Shown here piece after piece: positions 35,566 through 44,332 of a stretch of 64,000 nt of DNA. The stretch spans positions 1-64,000 of the forward strand of contig JAUILP010000005.1 of NCBI GenBank assembly GCA_030432875.1. The letters are read 5' to 3'. The position numbers were made by a program, and so were the translations under genes. The notes under the pieces were generated by a model. The model was given only the letters and a program-made list of their open reading frames with translations. It was not told the origin of the DNA and did no database searches. Origin of the DNA: Oligoflexia bacterium (lineage in GTDB: Bacteria > Bdellovibrionota_B > Oligoflexia > Oligoflexales > JAGOVF01). The stretch's first letter is position 1; each line of letters starts with the position of its first letter.

Positions 35566-36522
35566 GTGAAGGTTGAAAAATTTTTTCGTGATGGTGGTTT
35601 AAAAATACTAGCAGTTGCTCAGCTAAATCCTTGCGAGTGCGGCATTATTTTTTACCTCCTCAATTGTTCGGTTTCGGGTTTGGATGAAATTGTTACAACA
35701 GATAGCGAGCTTGCTTCTCTTATGGGCTATAGTGAAAAGGATTTGCGCGATGCGGTCGTTAGCCTTTTTGAAAAACAACTCCTAAAAGTCAGTCGCCACG
35801 CCCAGGCAACCGCTCAGCAAACCAATCCTTCACTGCGGCTGGGTTTAGAATATAATATCCACAAATGGCAGATTAAAACCATGCAGAAGCAGGATCTAAC
35901 CTCTAGCGACGCCCTTGTTTTTCCCTTTCGTCGCAGGGGCAACGTCAATTTACAGATGGTTGAAGGGGATCAAAATAAATATACCCCTCTTTATACGAAC
36001 CGAGAACCCTGGCAGCTCATACTTGAAAAATTTATTAAAAACCGTGAATTAGATCAACACGAGATGGAAGAAGCAGAAGAAGCCGCAAAAGTTTTAGCCG
36101 ATACTCATCCTCTTGATCAGGTGCTTTACTGTCTGAAACATTTTGGCGGGCGTATACCCAATTTGAGTTTGCTGGCGAGTTCCTGGCAGCATTATCTCGA
36201 AATACTTGAAAACGAAGTACAAAATATTGATATTGGGGAAGCCCGTAAAAAGCATGTTGAGCTTGATGAAGAGCTGAAACAAAAGGCCTTGGCTCAGTTA
36301 GAGAGTGCCGCCAATGCGCCGCTTCTTAATGACGAAGAAAAAACTGTGCTTAATATTATTATCAAGCACCGACATCCTAGGCGCCAGTTATACTGGGCTC
36401 TTCAGGCCAAAGAACGCTATCCCAATTTAGCTGCTTTTTTTCAGGAAAATATGAGTCTTATGTTATCAGTTACGAGCTCAGGCCAGGTTATAAAGAGGCC
36501 TTACGGAGATACTTCGTCTTAG
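35566..36522 (+). CDS. Winged-helix-like protein of unknown function
   Basis: 318 residues; GTG start with AAGGAG 6 bases upstream. The first ~75 residues read like a winged helix ('LNPCECGIIFYLLNCSVSGLDEIVTTDSELASLMGYSEKDLRDAVVSLFEKQLLKV'), the helix-turn-helix lying at about 42-72. The C-terminal part is helical and charged with 'EAARKVLADTHPLDQVLYCLKHFGG'-like repeats of about 100 residues (150-210 and 250-300), reminiscent of replication-associated domains such as the C-terminus of DnaD-like or primosome proteins, but I do not claim homology. No membrane segment. Function unknown. Confidence 0.6.
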   Translation: MKVEKFFRDGGLKILAVAQLNPCECGIIFYLLNCSVSGLDEIVTTDSELASLMGYSEKDLRDAVVSLFEKQLLKVSRHAQATAQQTNPSLRLGLEYNIHKWQIKTMQKQDLTSSDALVFPFRRRGNVNLQMVEGDQNKYTPLYTNREPWQLILEKFIKNRELDQHEMEEAEEAAKVLADTHPLDQVLYCLKHFGGRIPNLSLLASSWQHYLEILENEVQNIDIGEARKKHVELDEELKQKALAQLESAANAPLLNDEEKTVLNIIIKHRHPRRQLYWALQAKERYPNLAAFFQENMSLMLSVTSSGQVIKRPYGDTSS

Positions 36523-36862
36523 CGTGAACTCATTTGCGCCTAACCTCAGTAGTGTACTGAGAGAAGGGTAATTAGTCACAAAGAGTATACTTAGTCTACC
36601 TACTGGGGCGAACTTACCCACAGAGGTCTGGGGATAAACGCTAACTTAATCCTCTGTAGATGCTGCCTGACACCATAAGAACCGTTTTGCCTTATTTTTA
36701 GGCAAAGCTTCCATTTTAAAAAAAATTTAACCCAGATAAGTACAAGATTATGGGGGCCATATCTCAGCATTTAAAATTAGACAAATTTTTGACCACTCTA
36801 CGCCCTTAAATTTACAGGTTATCAAGTCTATTAAGGAGCTATTTTTAGCCCAATTTCCTTAT
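36523..36862. other. Intergenic region with coding-like extension of the next gene
   Basis: About 240 bases are non-coding. From 36761 onward the frame of the following gene stays open and reads like protein (AFKIRQIFDHSTPLNLQVIKSIKELFLAQFPY), typical of a GNAT N-terminus, but contains no ATG, GTG or TTG in frame. An ATG at 36750 directly before a run of five G's is out of frame by one base. See findings. Confidence 0.45.
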
Positions 36863-38497
36863 ATGACATCAAGCTTTTTTGATGAAGTCATTGAAAAAGT
36901 ATCCTTCAATACCAGCGTTACCCATAAGTACTATCTCTTTGTCGCAGAAAAACGCGGTCATGTTCAGGGCGCGGCTATTGTATCCCAGTTTTTAAAGGAA
37001 AATTTTTTCTTTATTGATTACATTGCTTCAAACAAAGGAAATCCTAGTAGAGGAATTGGTGCTGCCCTGTATGCCAGGATTAAAGAACAGTCACTCCTTA
37101 ACAAGTGCCTTGGGATTTTTTTGGAATGTGAATCCATAGAGAGAAGGTTTTGTGCCAGCGATGATGAGCAAAAACAAAATAAAATTCGGCTAAATTTTTA
37201 TCACCGATTTGGCGCTGTGCAATTAAAACATACCTTGTACGAAAAAGAGCGAGCCGATAAATCATCTTTTCATTTACTCTATGATAAAAACATTGGGAAA
37301 AAATTAGATAATGAGGCAATTGCAACCATAGTTACGGCAATTTTAAAAAGTCATACTGAAAAAAAATGTACAAAAATTTATATTGAGGAAGTTGTCGCCT
37401 CCCTCTCAAAAGGTAGCTTTGAGGAGTTAGTTCCGTCACAAGCCAGAAATCAGCCAAATTTACTTTTTCATCCCAGCAGTGTACCTGATGATCAAAAAAT
37501 TCCCCTAACCTTTAACCCTCAGCATATAATTCATCACGTTAAGGAAAAGGGCTATGTTGAATCGCCTATTAGAATCGATTCCATTCTTGGAGAGCTAAAA
37601 AAAGTTGGTTTTTTTGATTTTATTGAGTCGAAAAAATATCCTGATTCGCTCATAACAGAAGTTCATGATACTGAGTATATTAAGTTTTTAAAAAAAATAT
37701 GTGAATTCGCAGGAAAAAAAACCATTTATCCTGATGTGTTCCCCATTCGCAATCGAGCGCGACTGCCTAATAGTATTGAAGCTCAGGTTGGGTATTACTG
37801 CATAGACACTTTTTCTCCCTTAAATCATAATGCTTACTTGGCTTCCAGGGCAGCAGTAGATTGCGCTTTGACGGCAGCGTCACGACTTCTTGATGGTGAA
37901 AACATCTCTTACGCTCTTGTGCGACCACCAGGTCATCACGCCGAAAAAAAATTTTTTGGTGGGTTTTGTTATCTCAATTCTACTGCTATTGCGGCAAATT
38001 ATTTAAGTAAAAATGGGCGCGTTGCTATTCTTGATATTGATTTTCATCATGGTAATGGCCAGCAAAATATTTTTTATGATAGAGATGATGTTCTAACCAT
38101 TTCCATTCATGGGCACCCTGAGCATGCTTACCCTCATTTTACTGGATTTGAGGATGAAAAAGGCATTAATCGCGGACTTGGTTTTAATATTAATTATCCC
38201 CTAGGCATCACTATTGACGGACCAACATATTTAAATACCCTTAAGATAGCCTTAGAAGATATTAAAAAATTCGATCCCGTTTTTTGCATAATAGCCCTAG
38301 GTTTAGATACCGCAAAAGGCGACCCGACAGGCTCTTGGAAATTGTTATCAAAGGATTTTGAAGAAAATGGAAAACTGATTGGTGCTCTTAAGTTGCCCAC
38401 CTTATTAGTGCAAGAAGGGGGATATAAAACTCAGGTGTTGGGCGTTAATGCTAAACATTTTTTTCAGGGACTCATGAAAGGCTATTACAAATCTTAA
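36863..38497 (+). CDS. GNAT acetyltransferase fused to acetylpolyamine amidohydrolase/HDAC-family deacetylase
   Basis: 544 residues in two domains. Residues 1-130 are GNAT-like: 'YLFVAEKRGHVQGAAIVSQF', 'FFIDYIASNKGNPSRGIGAALYARIKE' (RGIGAA pyrophosphate loop at about 63-68) and 'LNFYHRFGAVQL'. Residues 220-544 are an arginase/deacetylase-fold enzyme: 'RPPGHHAEK' (354-362, active-site His pair), 'DIDFHHGNG' (391-399, zinc Asp/His), 'GLDTAKGDPTGS' (second Asp) and 'QEGGY' (catalytic-Tyr equivalent). That set is intact and most like acetylpolyamine amidohydrolase. The annotated ATG cuts into the GNAT fold, so the true start is uncertain. One protein holding both activities is unusual. Confidence 0.82.
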   Translation: MTSSFFDEVIEKVSFNTSVTHKYYLFVAEKRGHVQGAAIVSQFLKENFFFIDYIASNKGNPSRGIGAALYARIKEQSLLNKCLGIFLECESIERRFCASDDEQKQNKIRLNFYHRFGAVQLKHTLYEKERADKSSFHLLYDKNIGKKLDNEAIATIVTAILKSHTEKKCTKIYIEEVVASLSKGSFEELVPSQARNQPNLLFHPSSVPDDQKIPLTFNPQHIIHHVKEKGYVESPIRIDSILGELKKVGFFDFIESKKYPDSLITEVHDTEYIKFLKKICEFAGKKTIYPDVFPIRNRARLPNSIEAQVGYYCIDTFSPLNHNAYLASRAAVDCALTAASRLLDGENISYALVRPPGHHAEKKFFGGFCYLNSTAIAANYLSKNGRVAILDIDFHHGNGQQNIFYDRDDVLTISIHGHPEHAYPHFTGFEDEKGINRGLGFNINYPLGITIDGPTYLNTLKIALEDIKKFDPVFCIIALGLDTAKGDPTGSWKLLSKDFEENGKLIGALKLPTLLVQEGGYKTQVLGVNAKHFFQGLMKGYYKS

Positions 38498-38509
38498 CAT
38501 GGCCCCGTA

Positions 38510-38553
38510 AGCTGAAAACGCCCCCTACCAGAAAAATCAAGACGTTTTCAGCT
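38510..38553 (+). terminator. Hairpin after the GNAT-deacetylase gene
   Basis: An 11-bp perfect stem AGCTGAAAACG / CGTTTTCAGCT with a 22-base loop, 13 bases after the stop. Only three T's follow, so a terminator function is likely but not textbook. Confidence 0.45.
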
Positions 38554-38622
38554 ATTTGCAATGGTGTTTTGGTAAATAAAATAAACTAAGTTGCCAATTT
38601 CTCGATCAAATAACCGGGCCTG

Positions 38623-38652
38623 TTGCCTATATCAAATACCTGATATAGGCAA
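38623..38652. repeat. Perfect 12-bp inverted repeat
   Basis: TTGCCTATATCA and TGATATAGGCAA flank a 6-base loop (AATACC). It sits between two convergent genes and 12 bases before the stop of the minus-strand one. No T-run. It could be a bidirectional 3' structure or a protein-binding palindrome. Confidence 0.5.
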
Positions 38653-38663
38653 TCATCTTAGCA

Positions 38664-39452
38664 TCAATAAACGGTGATTTTTGGCTTTTGCGTAACACCG
38701 GGTGTTTTTTCTACATAAATAACGATGTTGCGAAAGGGATGGGGATCAGGGGAATTATCCCACGACATCACCATTTCAGAGTGCCCAGGGCAAGAAGTCC
38801 CGGAGCTCAGAACAGTCGATCCGCTATCATTGCGGGTTATGATGCGGCTATCACTTTCAATCAGCTCTCCCTCTTGATAAAAGGAAAAATCTAGCGGATA
38901 GGTATTATAGGCATTAAGCACACACTCACCAGTATCAACTGTGTTAGAAACAGAGATCTTGGCTGTAAATGCCGTCCCAAGTGAATCATAGATACGGTAA
39001 AACCAAAAATCTTTCGTATCATTAGTGGTGACCTTTATCGAATCAAATTCAAATTGGACGGAGTCACTAGGCGTTGCACTATAGCTATTAATCAGCAAAG
39101 TTTTGCGCGTGGTTTTGGAACTTGTAGGTTCGGGGTTCACTTTTATGACTGAACCTGCGACGATGTTTTTTGGGGAAGTGCAGTCATCATTTCCCCTTGG
39201 ATCATCATGAATTTCAACATAAAAGAGCTCATCATTTAAAACACTTTGACGGTAATATTTATCGATGCGGCAGCCAAAGACCTCGTGTTGATCTATCACT
39301 ACATGAAAAGGATCTAAACCGCTGCTTTCAAATGCCACTTGACTCATGGAAGCGGTATAGGGCCCAAGAATTTGATGAAGCCCAGCGCCAAAACTCGGAG
39401 CTGAAAGTCCAAGAGTGAAAATCGCCAATGAAATTATTTTTGTGTTAAACAT
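38664..39452 (-). CDS. Exported protein of unknown function
   Basis: 262 residues with a clear signal peptide (FNTKIISLAIFTLGLSAPSFGAG). The mature part is beta-rich with several cysteines (EVFGCRIDKYY, GNDDCTSPK, TGECVLNAY, GTSCPGHSEM), pointing to a disulfide-bonded periplasmic or secreted protein. No domain was recognised. It is divergent from the DarP-like gene at 39633, with 180 bases between them. Confidence 0.65.
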   Translation of the reverse strand: MFNTKIISLAIFTLGLSAPSFGAGLHQILGPYTASMSQVAFESSGLDPFHVVIDQHEVFGCRIDKYYRQSVLNDELFYVEIHDDPRGNDDCTSPKNIVAGSVIKVNPEPTSSKTTRKTLLINSYSATPSDSVQFEFDSIKVTTNDTKDFWFYRIYDSLGTAFTAKISVSNTVDTGECVLNAYNTYPLDFSFYQEGELIESDSRIITRNDSGSTVLSSGTSCPGHSEMVMSWDNSPDPHPFRNIVIYVEKTPGVTQKPKITVY

Positions 39453-39632
39453 GGCTTAAAAGACCTCCCAATGAAATAGAATATTTTCCTACTTGTATCT
39501 AATTGCTGGCCATTACACAATGCCAATGTGCATTGTCTATTTCTTTTCTTATAAAGAATCTATATCCTCGAGGATTAACTTTACCCATAAAAAATAGAAA
39601 TATAGTGGGATGCCCAAAGCTAAGGTCTTGCA

Positions 39633-39950
39633 ATGAGTAAAAAAAAACAAAAATTTCGCGGTGGAACTGAGGTTGCCGAGGATGCCCCGACCTCTCGTCC
39701 CAATAAATCTGAGATGAAACGGGAAAACGAGAAAATTCGGCAGCTTGGGGAGCAGCTTGCGACATTAACCCCTAAACAGCGAAAAAAATTAACTTTAGAC
39801 CCAGAACTAGAGGCTGCGCTCATTTTTTCTCAGCAACTGGGCGATAAGTCCGAAGCTCATAGACGCCAAATCCAGTTTATCAGTAAATTACTTAGGGAAC
39901 TCGATTTCGATGATTTGCGGCTTCAGCTAGAAAATCTGCACAGAAATTGA
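39633..39950 (+). CDS. darP: Short DarP (YjgA, DUF615) ribosome-biogenesis protein
   Basis: 105 residues. It matches the core of DarP/YjgA, which joins late 50S assembly: 'NKSEMKRENEKIRQLGEQLATLTPKQRKKLTLDPELEAALIFSQQL' then 'SEAHRRQIQFISKLLRELDFDDLRLQLENLH'. E. coli DarP has about 183 residues; here the protein ends right after the first helical domain, so the second half is missing. A natural short form is more likely than truncation, because the stop is clean and 3' sequence shows no remnant. It is convergent with rlmN, another 50S-modifying gene. Confidence 0.78.
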   Translation: MSKKKQKFRGGTEVAEDAPTSRPNKSEMKRENEKIRQLGEQLATLTPKQRKKLTLDPELEAALIFSQQLGDKSEAHRRQIQFISKLLRELDFDDLRLQLENLHRN

Positions 39951-39980
39951 CTGACACTGGTTTTTTTTGCTTTGCAGCGA

Positions 39981-41093
39981 CTAGGTATCATTCTTTTCGT
40001 TGCCTAGGGTGACCACGTTTTTGCGCCACGGTTTTTTTTCAAGCTCTCCGGCTACTTTAGCCGCAAGTTGCCCACACCCACCAGAAATTTCAAGGCCTCG
40101 CGAATAGCGCACTGGTGCAGGAAACCCGCGTTTTGAAAGATGCTGCTGAAATGCAGAAATATCATTTTCATTAGGTTTCTCATAGGGCAAACCTGGATGA
40201 GGGTTAAAGGGGATCAGGTTAACTTTGGCTTTAAGGCCATGGAGAAATTTGACTAACTCCTTTGCTTCTTTGATCCCCGAATTTTTGTCCTTAATAAGAA
40301 TATATTCTATGGTGATAATGTTTCCTGATTGCTGCTGATAATGTAAGAGAGCGTCTTTAAGCTGTGCTAAGGGATAACGGTTGTTGATGGGCATAAGCTC
40401 GGAGCGTAAATCATCTCGCGTGGCATGCAACGATAGCGCCAGGGAGGCTTTAGTTACCTGGGGAAGGTCACGTATTTGTGGTACTAGCCCCGATGTCGAT
40501 AGCGTCACATTGCGGGCTGATAAACCAAAGCCATCAGGGTTACACAATGTATTTGCTGCAGTGATAACAGCATCAAAATTATCGAAAGGTTCTCCCATCC
40601 CCATAAAAACTACGTGGCTTAAACGGCGGCCCCCTTCAAGGGTGAGAATCTGCTGGGCAAGCACATACTGACTAAGGATTTCTTCGCGCGATAGGGATCG
40701 AAAAAATCCTAGTTTCCCCGTTTGGCAAAAGGAACAGGCGAGTTTACATCCGACCTGCGATGAGACACATAAGCTCACCCTTTTGGGGTAGCGAAGTATA
40801 ACCGATTCAATCACCTGACCTTTTAGAGTGCGAAGCAGTAGCTTTGTACTACCATCCTGGCTATCCTGGCGCTCGACTATCTTAGGTAGTTCCCACAAAA
40901 AACTATCCTGTAACTTTTCCTTGAGAGTCTTGCTGATATTGCTCATGCCGTGAGGCGATGTTACGTGAAATTTGAAGATCCAGTCAGATATTTGCTGGGC
41001 ACGAAATTTGGGCTCCTGCTGCTCTTCTAGCCAACGTGAAATATCGGTAGGTAATAGAGAGAGAAAATGCTTTTTAACCGGGAGTTCATTCAT
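39981..41093 (-). CDS. rlmN: Dual-specificity 23S rRNA/tRNA A-C2 methyltransferase RlmN
   Basis: 370 residues. Radical-SAM enzyme that methylates C2 of A2503 in 23S rRNA and A37 in some tRNAs. The Fe-S cluster motif CKLACSFC is at residues 116-123, preceded by the N-terminal helical domain and followed by 'HVVFMGMGEPFDNFD' (the GEP SAM-binding element) and 'LALSLHATRDDLRSELMPINNRYPL'. The methyl-carrying cysteine is in 'GLEISGGCGQLA' near residue 345. Standard length; start at the ATG at 41093. Confidence 0.93.
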   Translation of the reverse strand: MNELPVKKHFLSLLPTDISRWLEEQQEPKFRAQQISDWIFKFHVTSPHGMSNISKTLKEKLQDSFLWELPKIVERQDSQDGSTKLLLRTLKGQVIESVILRYPKRVSLCVSSQVGCKLACSFCQTGKLGFFRSLSREEILSQYVLAQQILTLEGGRRLSHVVFMGMGEPFDNFDAVITAANTLCNPDGFGLSARNVTLSTSGLVPQIRDLPQVTKASLALSLHATRDDLRSELMPINNRYPLAQLKDALLHYQQQSGNIITIEYILIKDKNSGIKEAKELVKFLHGLKAKVNLIPFNPHPGLPYEKPNENDISAFQQHLSKRGFPAPVRYSRGLEISGGCGQLAAKVAGELEKKPWRKNVVTLGNEKNDT

Positions 41094-41298
41094 ATAAACC
41101 TAAATAGAGGAACAATAGTAATTAAACTATGACTTCGACGTCTTAGCATAAATTGGGGCCATACGTCTACTAATACTGCTCCCTTAAATATGAGAGAACA
41201 AGGGCCTTGGTGCGGGAACGGGAGTGTTTACATATTGGTAACCGGGCCTTTTTCCTGGGAGCGTAAAACTTGGTTAGCCTCAATTTCATGGAGTGGAG

Positions 41299-42531
41299 CT
41301 AAAATACCCATTCTAAGGGGGGGAGCCATAGCGGTATGTTTTGCTGATTTGGGGAATTTTTGTCGAGGTCTTCGAGCTGATAAACCATGGCAAATATAAT
41401 GAAATCCCACCAAGCGTGAATAAATACAGACTCGCCAAGGGACCACTGGTTTTCTTGGCTCAAATAGCCCAAATAAAGTCCTAAGGCAAGCTGGGGCAGG
41501 GGTCTTGGGTTACTGCCTAAATGAGCGAGCGCAAAAGTGCTGGCCGATATGCCATTGGCAGCTAAATCACTGCACGTATATTCGCGGGCAACGGGCATTA
41601 AATACCCGCGAAATAGCGCTTCTTCATGCGTCCCTGCTGTTAACGAAAATGACGAAGCGAAAAAGAAGTCATCCATTCCTAAGGTGCGACGCTGAAATTC
41701 ACCCGAGGTGATGCTGAGTATACTGAGACCGGTGAGCACGCCTAAAGGGATAAAAGTTGTGGATCTAAGCAGGTATTTAAACTGAAATGGCGCGAGAAGG
41801 ATGTCCTGGGGTTTTTCTTCGTTGATTTGAGGCAAAAAGGAATATTCCCCTAAAGAGCGGCGACTTTCCACAGCTGTACGAAACGCGTGAAAGGCGCTAA
41901 AACTTCCCGCTGCCATCGAAATTTGCGAACCGAGGAGAGCTTTTCTTAAGTTATTATCTCTTGACGCCAGAAGATTTTCATCCTCGTCTTGATGTCCGGG
42001 TTCTTCGCTACGCAAATCTTTTTCTTTGTTATATTTTTCACTAAAGTAACCTGAAAAAGCGCTACTTACGATCGTGGTACCCGTATAAATACTCGCGTAA
42101 TTATGCTGTCCCTCCCACCACTGGTCAAAGCCTGGGAGAATAAAGCTTATCAGTGGCGAAGCAAAGACCCCCCTCGGTTTTTGTAGGTCTTTAAGCGGAG
42201 TATAAAAGCTTGGTGGGTTTAGCTCTTTGGGTGTCTGGGGAGACTGTGCTTCAACATTCGTTGGTGGTCCATCAGGAAATTCTTGGTTTTCCTCAACGGT
42301 AGGGGGAGTTGCAGGTGCTGCGTTTTGAGAGGGTATTGGCTCCGGCTCCATATTCGTAAGGTGTTCTGCTGCCAAATCTACCTGTGCAAGTCCGAAACTG
42401 GCGTAACTTAAAACTAGGAAAAACCCGCTAAAAATAGCTAGTGACCCCAACCATTTTAGGCGTGAGAATCCTTTGGGGTCAGCTAACCAGGGAAAAAAGT
42501 GATAAAAAAAATTACGAGAAGTAAATATCAA
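41299..42531 (-). CDS. CPBP-family intramembrane glutamic protease, large variant
   Basis: 410 residues, longer than the ~250-residue norm. After an N-terminal transmembrane helix (27-47) comes a Pro/Glu-rich linker of about 60 residues, then more hydrophobic segments. The CPBP motifs are near the C-terminus: 'GTHEEALFRGYLMP' (EExxxR), 'STFALAHLGS' (FxxxH) and 'VFIHAWWDFII' (HxxxD). CPBP enzymes cleave or process membrane peptides; related CAAX processors act on prenylated or bacteriocin-type peptides. The target is unknown. Alone on the minus strand between rlmN and the divergent serS. Confidence 0.75.
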   Translation of the reverse strand: MIFTSRNFFYHFFPWLADPKGFSRLKWLGSLAIFSGFFLVLSYASFGLAQVDLAAEHLTNMEPEPIPSQNAAPATPPTVEENQEFPDGPPTNVEAQSPQTPKELNPPSFYTPLKDLQKPRGVFASPLISFILPGFDQWWEGQHNYASIYTGTTIVSSAFSGYFSEKYNKEKDLRSEEPGHQDEDENLLASRDNNLRKALLGSQISMAAGSFSAFHAFRTAVESRRSLGEYSFLPQINEEKPQDILLAPFQFKYLLRSTTFIPLGVLTGLSILSITSGEFQRRTLGMDDFFFASSFSLTAGTHEEALFRGYLMPVAREYTCSDLAANGISASTFALAHLGSNPRPLPQLALGLYLGYLSQENQWSLGESVFIHAWWDFIIFAMVYQLEDLDKNSPNQQNIPLWLPPLEWVF

Positions 42532-42952
42532 TGCGTTCTCACCTTATTAAAGAGCAATCAAAGGGTTTAGCTACAGTTTACTTGAAATGATGGGGTCAAG
42601 AAACTTTTTTTAATCAGGTTAGGGCCTTTCTAGGATCACCTTAAAGGGAATGATTATAAGAAGTGTGACCATATTAAAAGGCTCTAGGCTCCTCTTTCAG
42701 TCTGCGGGGCAAAAAAAAATTGCATTCAGGTATAAAACCGTCATAATTTGGGATTGTGGAGCGGGAGGCTTGCTCAAAAATTCGCCGCAGAATTTTGCTT
42801 AGCAATGACTTAAGCTTCTGGGGAGAAAGTATGAATATATTAAGAAATCCTGGTTTTCCCTAAGATTTTTGTGCTGGCCCGTTAAACTTTTTTTATAAGC
42901 CGACCGTGCAAATATAGTTGTGATAAAGATTTACCTATAAAAGGATGCAATA
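42532..42952. other. Intergenic region upstream of serS
   Basis: About 420 bases. A plausible promoter for serS is TTGCAT (42719-42724) with a following TAATTT; GC-rich pairs at about 42760-42790 may form a leader hairpin. No T-box elements (specifier loop, T-box sequence) are seen. No gene. Confidence 0.35.
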
Positions 42953-44218
42953 ATGCTCGACATTAAATTTGTAAGAGAAAACCCTGAAGCTGTAAAAAAA
43001 GGCGCTAGAGATAAGCATTTTAAAGCCCCTGTTGATGAAGCGTTGGCACTTGATGCCCTCATTCGTGATCTTAGGATTAAAGTTGAGGTAATGCAGGCTC
43101 AGCGTAACAGTCTATCAAAAGAAATTGCTAAAGCTCGGCCTGCAGAAAGAGCCACAATGATAGGCCAGGTCAATACAATTAAGATAGAACTCCCCGCCTT
43201 AGAAATGGAGCTATCGTTAAAAGAGCGAGAACTTAATGACCTAATGCTGATGCTGCCAGCTCCCGCCCGCAAAGATGTTCCGGTAGGCGCAACCGACGCA
43301 GATAACGTAGAAATTAAAACGTGGGGGAAACTGCCAAATTTTGCCTTTGAACCCAAAAGTCACGTCGATATTGCGATGAAGATGGGGGGCCTTGATTTAA
43401 GTAATGGTGTCAAATTAGCGGGGAGCCGCTCATATATTCTTAAGGGTGATGCCGCACGTTTAGAACAAGCGGTGCTTCGTTATACCTATGATTTTCTCGT
43501 CAAAAAAGGTTATAACCCGCACTCCGTTCCCGTACTGGTAAAGGAGGATGCTATGGTCGGTACGGGATATTTCCCCTTAGGCCGGGACCAAGCATACATT
43601 GTCGAAAAAGACGAAATGGCTTTGGTTGGGACAGCTGAGGTCCCCCTTGTGGGCATGTACGCAAACGAGCTACTTTCTTTTAAAGACCTGCCGCTGAGAC
43701 TGATGGCTTTAACCCCTTGCTTTAGAAGGGAAGCCGGGAGTTATGGCAAGGATACTTCGGGTTTATACCGAGTACACCAGTTTTATAAAATAGAGCAGGT
43801 CATCATTGCCCCGCAAGGTGAGGAAGAATCAGAACAGCTGCATAATGAGCTTTTACAAAATGCAGAACAAATTTTGCAAGATTTTGAGATTCCCTACCGT
43901 GTTGTTTATGTTTGTACAGGGGATTTAGGTCAAGGACAGGTACGTAAACATGATATTGAATCATGGATGCCCTCTCGGAACGCGTACGGGGAAACCCATA
44001 GTTGTTCAACATTTCATGATTTTCAGGCACGCCGTTTAAAAATCCGTTATAAAACCGCTACTGGTGAAAATCAGGTTTGTTTCACTTTAAACAATACAGC
44101 CATCGCAACACCGAGAGCTCTGATCAGTTTACTTGAATGCCATCAAACCGCAGATGGTAAGGTTAAAATCCCCTTAAAATTGAGGCCGTATTTGGATGGC
44201 GCAGAATTCGTAGGTTGA
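42953..44218 (+). CDS. serS: Seryl-tRNA synthetase
   Basis: 421 residues, usual for bacterial SerRS. It charges tRNA-Ser and tRNA-Sec. The N-terminal coiled-coil arm reaches from about 25 to 100. Class II motif 2 is 'TPCFRREAGSYGKDTSGLYRVHQFYKIEQV' and motif 3 is 'FTLNNTAIATPRALISLLECHQ'; the serine-binding 'TAEVPLVGMYANELL' strand is present. AAAGGA lies before the ATG. It is followed after 114 bases by the dikinase-like gene. Confidence 0.94.
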   Translation: MLDIKFVRENPEAVKKGARDKHFKAPVDEALALDALIRDLRIKVEVMQAQRNSLSKEIAKARPAERATMIGQVNTIKIELPALEMELSLKERELNDLMLMLPAPARKDVPVGATDADNVEIKTWGKLPNFAFEPKSHVDIAMKMGGLDLSNGVKLAGSRSYILKGDAARLEQAVLRYTYDFLVKKGYNPHSVPVLVKEDAMVGTGYFPLGRDQAYIVEKDEMALVGTAEVPLVGMYANELLSFKDLPLRLMALTPCFRREAGSYGKDTSGLYRVHQFYKIEQVIIAPQGEEESEQLHNELLQNAEQILQDFEIPYRVVYVCTGDLGQGQVRKHDIESWMPSRNAYGETHSCSTFHDFQARRLKIRYKTATGENQVCFTLNNTAIATPRALISLLECHQTADGKVKIPLKLRPYLDGAEFVG

Positions 44219-44332
44219 TAGATATTATTTTAGTTGTGCTGATTTTTAGTGGCTGAGTAAGGTAAAACTGCTATACAGGCATTACCAGCTATATGGCTAT
44301 GAAAGTGAGCTCGCTAATTTGGAGGTCTCTAA

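Noticed and set aside
42532-42952. T-box leader for serS
   Set aside because: No T-box consensus or specifier loop, and the Gram-negative context argues against it.
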